NCBI GenBank assembly: GCA_020426125.1
Contig: JAGQQQ010000048.1
Location: 1-9,682 of the forward strand
Origin: Planctomycetaceae bacterium
GTDB taxonomy: Bacteria; Planctomycetota; Planctomycetia; Planctomycetales; Planctomycetaceae
Reading direction: 5' to 3'
DNA length: 9,682 nucleotides
The notes below the pieces were generated by a model that searched no databases, had not been told where the DNA came from, and was given only the letters and a program-made list of their open reading frames with translations. How positions within the stretch are numbered: the first letter of the stretch is position 1; every line of letters starts with the position of its first letter. Below are positions 1 to 9,100 of the stretch, piece by piece. A program made the translations under genes and the position numbers.

Positions 1-5
1 GGTGC

Positions 6-24
6 CACGGCTCCGTGAGCCGTG
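6..24. repeat. Perfect 8-bp palindromic hairpin (GGTGCCAC-type intergenic repeat)
   Basis: CACGGCTC (6-13) and GAGCCGTG (17-24) are perfect reverse complements around a 3-base loop. The unit starts with GGTGCCAC at 1-8, and a related GGTGCCAC occurs at 90-97. No T-tract follows on either strand, so it does not look like an intrinsic terminator. It resembles the short dispersed palindromes found between genes in planctomycete genomes, but that link is from memory and untested here. Confidence 0.55.
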
Positions 25-66
25 CGAATGTCCAAACGGTATCCATTGTGAACTCGACACGGCAGG

Positions 67-103
67 GTGGCCCGCCCGAGAATCGGGTGGGTGCCACAGG
101 CAC
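67..103. repeat. Overlapping strong hairpins in intergenic DNA
   Basis: Bases 72-79 pair with 83-90 around a GAA loop, with one G-T wobble. The stem continues through a 2-base bulge (91-92) as GTGGC (67-71) against GCCAC (93-97), giving about 13 paired positions. A second, mutually exclusive hairpin, GTGCC-ACA-GGCAC, occupies 91-103. There is no coding potential here and no T-tract. Together with 6-24 this makes a compact palindrome cluster just beyond the predicted 3' end of the intron remnant. It could be a REP/MITE-like dispersed repeat. Confidence 0.5.
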
Positions 104-173
104 AAGAAGCGATTCCCTCAGCGAAAGTCCTGTAGGGAGGTTCTCAATCGACAATGGACGCCAATGGGGATGA

Positions 174-212
174 GTGAGGTAGGGCCAAATGGATTCGGCT
201 CCTCCTCCCTTC
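174..212 (-). ncRNA. Group II intron domain VI and 3' end
   Basis: Minus-strand GCC (199-197) pairs with GGC (186-184) over a 10-base loop. Further out, 201-202 pair with 182-181, and 204-207 pair with 179-176. Between these two helices the A at 180 faces the A at 203 and is unpaired, as expected for the branch point. Six bases follow it before the predicted 3' splice site, CCTCAC ending at 174. This spacing (-7) and the terminal AC are standard for bacterial group II introns. Confidence 0.55.
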
Positions 213-245
213 GAACTGTGCGTGCGGTTTGCCTGCACCGACCAC
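213..245 (-). ncRNA. Group II intron domain V, degenerate
   Basis: The distal hairpin is kept: GTGC and GG pair with CC and GCAC around a CAAA loop. The 3' strand, GCACAGTTC followed by GAAGG, is typical of domain V. The 5' strand should open like GAGCTGTG to pair with it but reads GTGGTCGG, so the basal helix is broken and the AGC catalytic triad position reads TGG. In an intact intron this domain binds the catalytic metals, so the ribozyme is expected to be dead. The consensus is from memory. Confidence 0.5.
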
Positions 246-960
246 CTTTCTGGCGGTGCCCCTCTCCGGTTGATGGTGATACCGTCGTGAGGATTGACAG
301 GCCAAGGCGTGGGCGGTTGTGAGACGAAACAGCCCGTGATCGGTGAAAAAGCGGTTGGGCCAGGTGAAGTTGGCATGGAAACCACGGGTCTCGCCGTGGC
401 CCCCTTGACGTTTGCGAATCAGGCTCCGCAGATGCATGCGCAGCCAGCCATCAAGGTCTTTGTCATGTCCTTTGCGGGTGCTGTGCTGAAAATCGTGGAG
501 CCAGCCTCGAAGAGTTTGGCTCGCATCCAGGATGATGCCGTCCAGTGAGCGACCATCCACTCGGCGTGTCTTACGCTTCAGGGTCTGTGTCACCTTCTTG
601 AGGATTTTCTGGCTGGGCCAGAGACTTGCCCCGAGAAACTCATCCCGCAGGAATGTGAACGCTTCCGTCCGCGAATCAATCACACAGGTTCGTCCACCGT
701 TTCCACTCTATTTCCAAGACAGGGACCGGTTACCGGTTGCCAATGGAAGCGGAATGCGAGTCTGCCTGCGACGGTCCGTCCTTCTGTCGTTCGTCGCTTC
801 GCCACGCCTATCATCCGACGCACCGTTACCACGACTTCGGTTTTCGTTTGGTGTTGCTGGTGGAGGCCGTGAAATAGGCAATCGGAAAACATCTTTAGGC
901 AACGGCAAACGCCAGTCCGCACTACTGGCCCGCCGCAAACCTGCCCCCGTAGTTGCAGCA

Positions 961-1043
961 GTTGCTGCCGAGAGGGCGATAACCCATCAAGAGTTGCGAG
1001 TGAGAGCCGCCAAGCGGTTTTCTGTCGCTTTGACCGGCAGAAC
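961..1043 (-). other. Structured RNA segment, possible intron domain I piece
   Basis: GTTGCTGCCG (961-970) and CGGCAGAAC (1035-1043) form a 9-bp stem with a single bulged base (964). It encloses a second hairpin in which 1002-1010 pairs with 1014-1022 around a 3-base loop, with CCGC/GCGG at its core. A competing small palindrome, GCAGCA-GT-TGCTGC, lies at 955-968. The segment sits immediately downstream (minus strand) of the candidate intron 5' end, so domain I is the natural reading. No protein match is visible in either strand of 700-1200. Confidence 0.4.
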
Positions 1044-1190
1044 CCGTGTAGGACGCACCCAGCCTTGCTGTGCGAGGGCGATATTCCCGCCTCGTCTCAG
1101 TGGATCGTGAAATAGACTTTTGTTCCTCCGAGCCACCCGTCCGGCGGCCATTCCCCCTGATGGAAATGAAGTCTCGCCGGGACGGCATCC

Positions 1191-1195
1191 AGGGA
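1191..1195 (+). promoter_or_regulatory. Shine-Dalgarno site for the membrane-protein gene
   Basis: AGGGA lies 7 bases before the ATG at 1203. This supports the ATG at 1203 as the true start and makes the first membrane segment begin right at the N-terminus. No clear -10/-35 promoter was recognised in 1059-1190. Confidence 0.5.
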
Positions 1196-1202
1196 CAAAC
1201 TT

Positions 1203-2927
1203 ATGTTGCGGATCATCATTCCTTTGGGATTGCTCACAGCCGTCATCATGGCCCTACCAGGACTGGTGATCATCGGCTACGTCTTTCTAGTTATCCCGGG
1301 CCTCATTCTGACAGTGACACCGACGGTTTTTGTCTATCTGCTGGCCACTTGGATCATCAGCCTGGCTCTCCCAAGACAACTCGGGATTGGCGCGGCATTC
1401 CTGGCGTTCTTTGCGTCATTGGGGATGAGTGCGCTGTTGATGCAGCCCTGGCGGACGGCCGAACAGCAAAAATTTGTGGAAGCCGCCTTGCCCGATGTCC
1501 TGCCTGTCGAACAAGTTCGCCTGACGGGTGACGTCCTGATCGAATGGCCACAGTCCAGGTGGCCAGAACGGGATGAGGTGACCTGTGACTCTCTCTGCGT
1601 CGCGCTGCTCGATGCGCCTGGAGTCACGAGTGTCACGCGGAGAACAGCAACAGGAGCTGCGACATTCCGAAAAGGAGCCGATACCCCCGGCGAACTGGTT
1701 GTGCCCGATCAACCGCAGGACATTTTTGAGACATTCGCCAAGCTCGGCGCGGACCGGAAGAACCTGAGATTCGAAGCGAGACGGCAGGCAGAGCGGGAAA
1801 TCCTCGCGGATTGGGCTCTTCGAATCGCTGAAGGCGAAGAGTTTCGAAAAGACGAGCCCCTCCCCTCGGCTGAATGCGACTGGACGATTTCATTCGTAAA
1901 ATCTCGCGAGGAAGGTCAACCACAGTTCGAGCGGCTGGAAGTCCAGGACAAAACAGGGAGAGTCCGCGTGCGGACCTCCTTGGTCAAACACTTCGTTCCG
2001 GCTCGTTTCTTCTACTACGGCTTCGATTGCGGAGATTTCCTCAACAGTTTCCGCAACGCCAAATTCTATGTGGGCGGGGACATTGTTTCGAATCAACAGA
2101 AGTACTACAGCTTGGACCCAGTGTTGGAACTGCTGCGATCTGTCGAGATCGCCCTTCCGGTTCCACGACCGAATGTCATCGAGGCTCTTGAAGGCCGTTT
2201 GCTGTCCAGTCTCGCGAATCCCCAGGCCACGGACGCCGAGTTGATGTTGGGCCCCATGTGGATTTCCCAATTTCAGTACAACGCCGATCCGGAGCACCTC
2301 GACACGATCGCGAAGATCCTTATGGATGAACGCATCGCGGATCCATCCGAATCGCTGCGTCAAGCGTTTCCGAGTCGGTTGGATCTCACTCCTCTGAGGT
2401 CAGGTTTGGCGAGGCGGTATTTCACCGCCGCTGACCCCGAGTCAAAGAACTGGTATGTGGACTCATTGATTGGGTTGCCGGATGGGACCTTCGCCGAGCC
2501 AACCGACGACGAACGGGCCATTTGGGACGAAGCCCTCTCAACCCATGAAGCCGCCGCGTTTGTCGAACGCATGGCCGACCAGGGGCGGCCGGCCATACCA
2601 GATTTACTCGCGTTGCTGGATGAGTCTCTGGAGCAGCCGTGGCACGGCCGTTGGCGCGTGCTGCGCGGTATCTGTGAGGCATTCAAACGCCTGGGACCCG
2701 AGGCCATCGACGCGGCGCCGCGGATTCACTCGATGATTCAGGATTCCCCACACACGTTGCTGAACTCGTCAGGCGATCGACGTGAGTGGCTTGTCGCGCT
2801 GTACCTGATGGGAACCGCGGTCGAAGATCTTCCCTTCGGCATCGAAACTCTGGAGCCCGCGCAAATCGACACGGAACGTCGTCGCCTCGAACGGCTGGTC
2901 GAGGTTTACCAGAAATCGAGAGAGTGA
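1203..2927 (+). CDS. Hypothetical membrane-anchored protein with HEAT-like C-terminal region
   Basis: I do not recognise a named family. The 574-residue product begins with about 80 very hydrophobic residues that read as three membrane segments (roughly 3-30, 33-54 and 60-80, separated by Pro/Gly and a short PRQ turn). The remaining 490 or so residues are soluble and charged. A CDSLCVALL motif lies near residues 125-135; a Cys-x-x-x-Cys followed by a leucine-rich stretch recurs in uncharacterised planctomycete membrane proteins, but this is recalled, not checked. Other cysteines sit in AECDW and FDCGDF contexts. From about residue 449 to 545 the pattern of paired helices (AIPDLLALLDE, then a Trp/Arg-rich helix, then LGPEAIDAAPRI) resembles two HEAT-type repeats, suggesting a protein-binding surface. 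There is no catalytic signature. The ATG has a good ribosome-binding site, and the frame ends in TGA. The gene stands alone, divergent from the intron remnant and convergent with the giant repeat gene. Being a real gene is likely; its role is unknown. Confidence 0.82.
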   Translation: MLRIIIPLGLLTAVIMALPGLVIIGYVFLVIPGLILTVTPTVFVYLLATWIISLALPRQLGIGAAFLAFFASLGMSALLMQPWRTAEQQKFVEAALPDVLPVEQVRLTGDVLIEWPQSRWPERDEVTCDSLCVALLDAPGVTSVTRRTATGAATFRKGADTPGELVVPDQPQDIFETFAKLGADRKNLRFEARRQAEREILADWALRIAEGEEFRKDEPLPSAECDWTISFVKSREEGQPQFERLEVQDKTGRVRVRTSLVKHFVPARFFYYGFDCGDFLNSFRNAKFYVGGDIVSNQQKYYSLDPVLELLRSVEIALPVPRPNVIEALEGRLLSSLANPQATDAELMLGPMWISQFQYNADPEHLDTIAKILMDERIADPSESLRQAFPSRLDLTPLRSGLARRYFTAADPESKNWYVDSLIGLPDGTFAEPTDDERAIWDEALSTHEAAAFVERMADQGRPAIPDLLALLDESLEQPWHGRWRVLRGICEAFKRLGPEAIDAAPRIHSMIQDSPHTLLNSSGDRREWLVALYLMGTAVEDLPFGIETLEPAQIDTERRRLERLVEVYQKSRE

Positions 2928-3045
2928 CGAGACGATCGCCCGCCGTCGCAGCCGGACTCGCAATCGATCAACCGGGATTCCAGTGCCAGCGGTCACGACA
3001 CAGACGCGCCCGGGGCAGGGAGCCAGGCAACGGCCTTCTTGATAA

Positions 3046-3071
3046 AACGCTCGCATTCTCGAAACAGCGTT
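3046..3071 (-). terminator. Possible intrinsic terminator of the giant repeat gene
   Basis: On the minus strand AACGCT (3071-3066) pairs with AGCGTT (3051-3046) and is followed by TTAT, about 56 bases past the TGA of the repeat gene. The stem is only 6 bp and the loop 14 bases, so it is weak. No comparable element was seen for the plus-strand gene in the 199-base convergent gap 2928-3126, which otherwise holds nothing recognisable. Confidence 0.3.
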
Positions 3072-3126
3072 CCCAGTTGGCCTCTGTCAGTCCGCCTGCC
3101 CAATTCCGGGATGGCAAATGACGACG

Positions 3127-6100
3127 TCATCTCGCCTGGATCGCCCCAACCTGTCCCACGCCGCCTCCGATGATCGGCCCGAAGTCCAGGCCCATGCCGA
3201 ATGCACTGGTCCCATTCGATTGATAGACCGTTGCATTCGCTCCGAAAGCAACAACATCATCGAAGCCATCCCCGTTGAAGTCTCCGACGATATAGTCGAG
3301 TCCGGCGATTCCGTTGCCAAAGGCAACGGCCGGATCATTCAAGACGACGGGATTCAGAAAGGCTGGGTTGACGGTTGCCAAACTGACGAACAGTCCGCCG
3401 GAAGAATCCGGTGAAAAGAGATCGGCGCGGAAGTCGCTGTTGAATTGGCCAACAAGGATCGGGTCTGGGAAGTTCATGGGGGCGAAGATCGGAGCACGAT
3501 TGGATGCGATAAACCGGTGTGCGGTTCCAAAGATCATGGCATCTCCGGCAGTCTTGCCCGTGGCCGTTGCGGTCAGAACCTGACCAGGCGTGGCTCCCAT
3601 TGTGGTGACGGCGACGATGTCGTCGAATCCGTCTCCATTCAGATCCGCGGCTCGGAACCCCGAGAGTCCGTCGGTGACGATACTCTTTCCGAAAGCTCCC
3701 AGGGTTGGCCCTCCGCCAGCCGTCGGGATCGGGCTGAGCCGGCGGGGCAGCAGCGGGTTGTTGGAGAGAATCGAGTAGAACGGAATGATGTTCGTCCTTG
3801 TGTTATCGATGCTGTCATACAAACCCACCAGGTCATCGAATCCATCCCCGTTGACATCGCCGGTGATGAAGAAGTCGTAGCTGGGATTCGCTGTGAACAG
3901 GTAAAATGTCCCCGTTGTCACATCACGAACGAAAACCGAGCCGGCGAATTTGCCATCGGTATAAAGCCAAAGGATTTCATCTCGGCCGTTGCCATCATAA
4001 TCGCCAACCTGGAAGTGCTTGGCGGTTCCCGCCGTCCCCATTGTTCCCTTGAGAAGGGGGCCCGAGAGACTCCCCGTCCCATCGTTGGTGTAGAGATTGA
4101 CGTTGTTGTTGTCGCGATTGCGAACAACGCCATCGAGATCGCCGTCTCCGTCAAAGTCTCCGACGAAACTGTCATAGCCATTGATGTTCACGGGGAGCGC
4201 ATTGGTTTGGAACCAGTCAAACTGGCCTGCGCCATCGTTGATGGCCAGCTTAAATCGCAGGGCCGTCTCGTCGAAGAGGAGGATGTCATTGGGATGGGGA
4301 TTGCCGTCGTTCTTCGCAATCAGGGCAACATCGTTCCCGTCACCGCCCACATAGGTGATTTCGAAAGCTTGCTTGTTGATCGTCAGTTTGGCGCCTTCCG
4401 GAAGTCCGTTGAAGGTTCCGACAACGGGATCGACCCCATCATTGTCGATGATGACCAATTCCGTTCCGACGGCCGGTGTGACGCTCCGCGCCGATTCCAG
4501 TCCGGCTCCTGTCAGCGTCACGGCTCCCGTGACGATGATCTGGTCAAAGCCATCGCCGGGGGTTATCCCGTCGATCTCTAACCCGAAGAGGCTTCCCGTG
4601 CCGAATGTGAGATCCCCGACCGAGACAAGTTGTCCAGGCGAACCCCCAGGAGCCACTGGGGCGTTGATCGTGATTAGTGTTCCGGTGATGCTGTTGGCCG
4701 CGACGCCGGCGGGCGTGGCCACGCTGGTGCCATTGAGTGTGATCGGGCTGCCAACTGCGGTGAGGCCATCGACATGGATTGTACCTCCGTTGATCGTCAA
4801 CGCATCCTGGAATGTCGCGGTCTCAACATTGACGGAACCCAGGCTTCCCATCGCCCCGATCGTGATCGAACTGAATCCATCGGCGAGAATTCCCAGTTCG
4901 GTGTCATCCAGGTTGAGGCTACCCGCTCCGCCTCCGAGTCCGATGGTCGTTCCTTTGGTCCTCGCGAAGACCGCCAGATCTCCAGACGACTGAATGGACG
5001 TTCCGGCCGCGAAGGTTGCCGAGTCGGCGTTGATGGTGATCGCTCCCGAAGTCGTGGCTCCCCCAAGGGTTGCCCCGAACAACAGAGCCAAATCCTCGTT
5101 TCCGGTCCCGGAACCGGCTCCTTGTCCAGTCAGCGAGATTGTTCCGGAGGACGTCAAGACACTGGTCCCCGCGTCGGTGATGGAAACCCCGAGGTTGTCA
5201 TCGGTCCCAGCGCCACCAGTGCCGGAAATCGTGACGTTTCCGATTCCTGTCGACTCCAGACTGGCCCCTGAGAAAATTTCGATGCCTGTGTTCGCAGAAC
5301 CGCTCCCGGCTCCAATCCCCGTGATGGAGACTGTCCCGTCGGCGGAGGAGATCGTGGCACCGGTCCCGCCAACTCTGACTCCGACATTTTGAGTTGTGCC
5401 GGCGCCGGCGGTTCCGTGAACGGTGATCGTCGCACTACCGGTCGCAGCAACCGCGCCTTGAATCTCAATTCCGGAATTCTGGTCCGCCGTGCCATCACCC
5501 TGTCCTGTCAGGGCGATAGGGCCGTCAATCGACACAACCTTCGACCCGGCATCCATGACCAAAATTCCGATATTTCCCGTCGTCCCTGGACCTCCGGTCC
5601 CCCCGACCGCAATCTTTGCGGCATTCGCTCCTGTGCCCGTCGATTCTACGACGGAGCCGTTTGACAGAATGACGCCGCCATTGTTTGTGCCGGTTCCATT
5701 GCCACCGGTTCCTGTGATTTCCATATTGCCATTGATGGAAACAATGGAGGTTCCCGAGTCAGTGATCCACGTTCCAGCATTGCTGTCGGTTCCGGATCCA
5801 CCCGTTCCATCGATTTTGATCGTCGCCGCATTGATACCCTTTCCGGTCGACTGGATGGCCGCGCCTCCACTGATCGAAACTCCGAAGTTCTGACTGCCGG
5901 TGTTGCTGCCGCCGGCTCCGATGACTTCAATGGCTCCTTCCGCGGACATGACTTTCGTCCCAGCCCCGGCAATCGACACACCGTGGTTACTGCCGTCCCC
6001 ATCTCCTCCCGTGCCGGTCAGCGTGATTGAACCGCCCCCCGCGACGGTGGACTCAACAACGGAACCACCGGAAAGCGAAACTCCATGGAGATTCGAGGAC

Positions 6101-9100
6101 GCCGCGTCATCCCCAGCCGCACCGACGATGGAAATGTTGCCGGTTCCTGAGGTTTGAATGGTGGAGTTGACAACCTGAATGCCGACAAATGGGCCAGTCG
6201 CGGTTCCCGCAAGGTTCGCGGAAAGGGTCAGATCCCCGCTGGCAACGGCAATCGTCGCTCCGGTTACGGTGATCCCGGCTGTTGTTGCGAGGCTGATGGA
6301 GCCGCTTCCCGTGGTTGTCACGTTCTGCGTCACGCTGATCTCATTGGCTTTCGCCAGCAGCGAGCCGCCGTTGAGAACCGTCGGATTCGTTTGAAAGTTC
6401 AATGTATCATCAGTCCCGGCCTGGACTGTCAGATTGGCGTCAAACGTCGAGTCGAGACCTTCGACATGGATCAGGTCCGCCCCTGATCCGCCGGATGCTT
6501 CCGTATTGACGGTCAGTGAGACATTCGGAGTCGGGAATGCGAGCGATTCCCCCTCGGTGGAGTCGATTGTGGAAATGCCGTCCGCGGCATTTCCGTCGTC
6601 CGACAGGGTAATGATCTCCCCTTTCGCGGACGTGAAATTCAAGACGAGATTATCAACGCTGCTGCCAGAGAAATCGATTGGCTCCAGGCCGGTGTAGTTG
6701 ATGGTGCTGCCATCGAGGTCAACGGTGCCGTCATTGTTGTTGGTGAAGCCGAATGTCGCGGTCCCGAATGCGGTCGGATTTCCTGTAATGATGAGTGAAT
6801 CGCCGGTGGTCTGGCCGCCTGCTGTGAACGTCAATCCCCCAGTAGGAATCGGATTCCCTCCGCCTCCAAAGTCGATTGTCAGGCTGTCGTCGCCATCTCC
6901 TGTGTCGAAAACGAGGGACGTGATCCCGGTATCGGGGAAGGTGACGGTCGATGTTCCGTTGCCGGTGGAACCGGGAATGGACGAGGCGTCGATCAGGGCG
7001 CCAGTGGTGTCCGTTAAAGTATAGGTGCCAGCGTTGTAGCTGAGCGTCAGCGAGTCGTCCGTATCGTTTCCATCGCTGTCCGTGACCGTCAGGACTCCTG
7101 CCGCCAAATCCGCGGTCGTTGTCGGCACAGCCACAAATTCGAAGACGACGAGTTCTCGCCCAATGCCTGCCACAGCCGCCTGGAAAAAAATCCGATCATT
7201 GACGCTTGTGACTTCTGTGGGACTAGAGCCTGGGGCTCCTGGAGCCACGTCCGCGGCGAGTGAGGCCGAGGAGCCGGTACTTCGCCACAGCTCGGAGCCA
7301 TTCACGCCGTTGTCAGCGGTGAAGTAAAGGACGCCGTTCGAATTGACGAACTGGTCCGGATTGCCCGACTGGGATCCAGATCGAATGTCGGCGACTTGAA
7401 CCGTATTTGCGGTCGTTCCATCGCTTTTCCAAAGCTCGGCCCCATTGACCCCATCGTTCGCTCGAAAGAACAGGGTGCCATTCACATTGGTTAGGTTGAC
7501 CGGGAATCCGCTCCCGGATCCTGTGACGATGTCCCTGACCTGCACCGTGTTCGCCGCTGTCCCATCGCTCTTCCACAACTCGATTCCGTTGGTGCCATCG
7601 GTTGCCCGAAAGAACAGGATTCCGTTCACGTCGGTGAACTGCGTGGCACTGCTGTTTCCTGTTGGGTTGATATTCTTGACGAGGACTGTATTGGCGGCGG
7701 TTCCATCGCTCTTCCAGAGTTCGTAGTCGTAGTCTCCGCTGTGAGCCGTGAAAAACAGCGTGCCATTCACGTTCGTCAGATTACTGGCGTACGAATACCC
7801 GCCGCCGGGGTTGATATCTCGAACTAAAACCGTGTTGGCGGAGGTGCCGTCCGTCTTCCAGAGTTCCCGGCCATTGGTGCCATTGTTTGCGGTGAACAGT
7901 AGTGTTCCGTTGACGTTCGTTAATTGGTCTGGAAATGAGCTGCTTCCCGCCCCTGTGCGAATATCCCGGACTTGGACGGTGTTCGCCGCCGTCCCGTCGG
8001 ACTTCCAGAGTTCGGTGCCGTTGACACCGTCGTTGGCTCGAAAGAACAGAGTGCCGTTCACATTCGTGAGCCGGGAGGCGCCCGAACTGATGTTCGCTCC
8101 CCCGCGGATGTCTCGGACCAGGACCGTGTTCGCCGCCGTTCCATCGCTTTTCCAAAGCTCCAGGCCATTCGACCCGTCGTTCGCCTGGAAGAAGAGAGTC
8201 CCATTCACATTCGTCAAATATCTGGGATTCGAATCCGCGGCACCTGGGTTGATGTTTTTTACGAGGACGGGGGCATTGACGCCGTCGCTCATAAAGAGTT
8301 CGACGCCGTTTGTGCCATCGTCGGCGGTGAAAAAGGCGATGCCGTTCACATCCACGAAGTTTGCGGGATCACTGCCGTCGTTTCCGCCAGCGATGAGTTT
8401 CGTCACTGTTGTCGTGTTGGCTTTCCAAAGCTCGTGGTCGTAGGAATACCCTTGGTCATTGGCCGAAAAGAACAGAGTGCCATTTACATTCGTGACGTTG
8501 TTGATCCCTGGATACGTCGTTCCCTGGCCGATCACTGGCAACTGCGTTGTGCCGCCGGACGTGCCGTCGCTCTTCCAGAGTTCAAATCCATTCGTGCCGT
8601 CATTCGCTTGGAAAAAGAGGGTGCCGTTGACATTGATCAGATTCTGGGGAAAAGAACTTCCGCTCCCCGGGCTAATGTTCCGAACTTGTACGGTATTCGC
8701 CGCCGTCCCATCGCTCTTGAACAGTTCGTTTCCATTGGTCCCATCGTTGGCGCGGAAGAAGAGCGTTCCATTGACATCCGTCAGGTCTCTTGGACCCGAG
8801 CTAAAATTCCCTGGGCGAATGTCGGCGACCTGGACCGTATTCGCGGCGGTTCCGTCTGTCTTCCAGAGTTCCGACCCGTTTTGGCCAGCCGATGTTCCGT
8901 TGCTGGCCCCAAAAAAGAGCGATCCATTCGAAACGGTGAGAGATCCCGGATAGGACCCATTGTTCCCGCTGCGAATTTCCGTGAGCACCGTCGTATTGGC
9001 AGTCGTGCCATCACTGACCCAAACCTCCTGGTTGTTTTCTCTGATATAAGGGCTGTACTGGTAAAAGAAGTGGTCTCGTGCCGTGAAAACGAGGCGTCCG

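Larger units (their letters stand above)
144..683 (-). pseudogene. ltrA-like: Group II intron reverse transcriptase/maturase, C-terminal fragment
   Basis: An intact intron protein reverse-transcribes the intron RNA and helps it splice. Only the part after the polymerase domain remains. Residues 5-134 of the open frame match the maturase (X) domain and C-terminus of bacterial group II proteins: TEAFTFL and the WPSQK block (22-26), then DGRSLDGII (43-51), then TLRGW (57-61) with the FQHS motif just after, then LDGWLRMHLRSL, then WPNRFF and GLF, ending in AHALACQSSRR (124-134). The fingers, palm and catalytic YADD box are absent. The frame starts at a GTG (683) only because an in-frame TAG lies near 705. 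It runs past the usual end, through domain V (VVGAGKPHAQF is the typical translation of that hairpin) and domain VI, into flanking DNA, stopping at 144; genuine maturase sequence ends near 282. The GLGYEF-like position reads FLRDEF, another sign of drift. Family assignment is firm, loss of function nearly certain. Confidence 0.82.
174..1058 (-). mobile_element. Degenerate group II intron, probably internally deleted
   Basis: On the minus strand this stretch contains, in the right order, a candidate 5' end GTGCG (1058-1054, matching the GUGYG consensus), a structured non-coding part (about 1058-700), the C-terminal part of an intron reverse transcriptase/maturase (683-282), a domain V-like hairpin (245-213) and a domain VI-like hairpin ending at 174. 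Intact introns with an encoded maturase are about 2 kb or more; this one is about 885 bases, and most of the reverse transcriptase is missing. The likely deletion junction is near 690-705, where a stop (TAG, near 705) precedes the maturase frame. Further structure in the 5' part includes GCCAGT/ACTGGC (911-916 with 924-929) and a 9-bp stem pairing 961-970 with 1035-1043. The 3' half is well supported by the protein and by domain VI. The 5' boundary is inference: I could not find convincing exon-binding pairing for it. Confidence 0.6.

Noticed and set aside
905..930. Exon-binding site of the intron pairing with the sequence just upstream of GTGCG
   Set aside because: The best candidate (CCAGTA against GGCTGG) gives only five of six pairs including one wobble, and it sits in a stem rather than a loop. 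Too weak to report as a feature.
1002..1026. Intrinsic terminator on the plus strand (CCGC-CAA-GCGG then TTTTCT)
   Set aside because: No gene ends nearby on the plus strand. The hairpin nests inside a larger stem (961-1043), so it is more likely part of intron structure.
532..1110. 192-residue plus-strand open frame
   Set aside because: It is antisense to the maturase fragment and the structured intron part, is Arg-rich without any family pattern, and lacks a convincing ribosome-binding site.
680..1188. Short minus-strand frames at 680-922, 708-938 and 922-1188
   Set aside because: They overlap each other in different frames and have biased, low-information composition. The DNA is better explained as structured intron RNA.
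3445..4581. 378-residue open frame on the plus strand
   Set aside because: It lies wholly antisense to the FG-GAP and cap modules, which have clear family motifs. It shows no domain, and its openness follows from the codon bias of the minus-strand gene.
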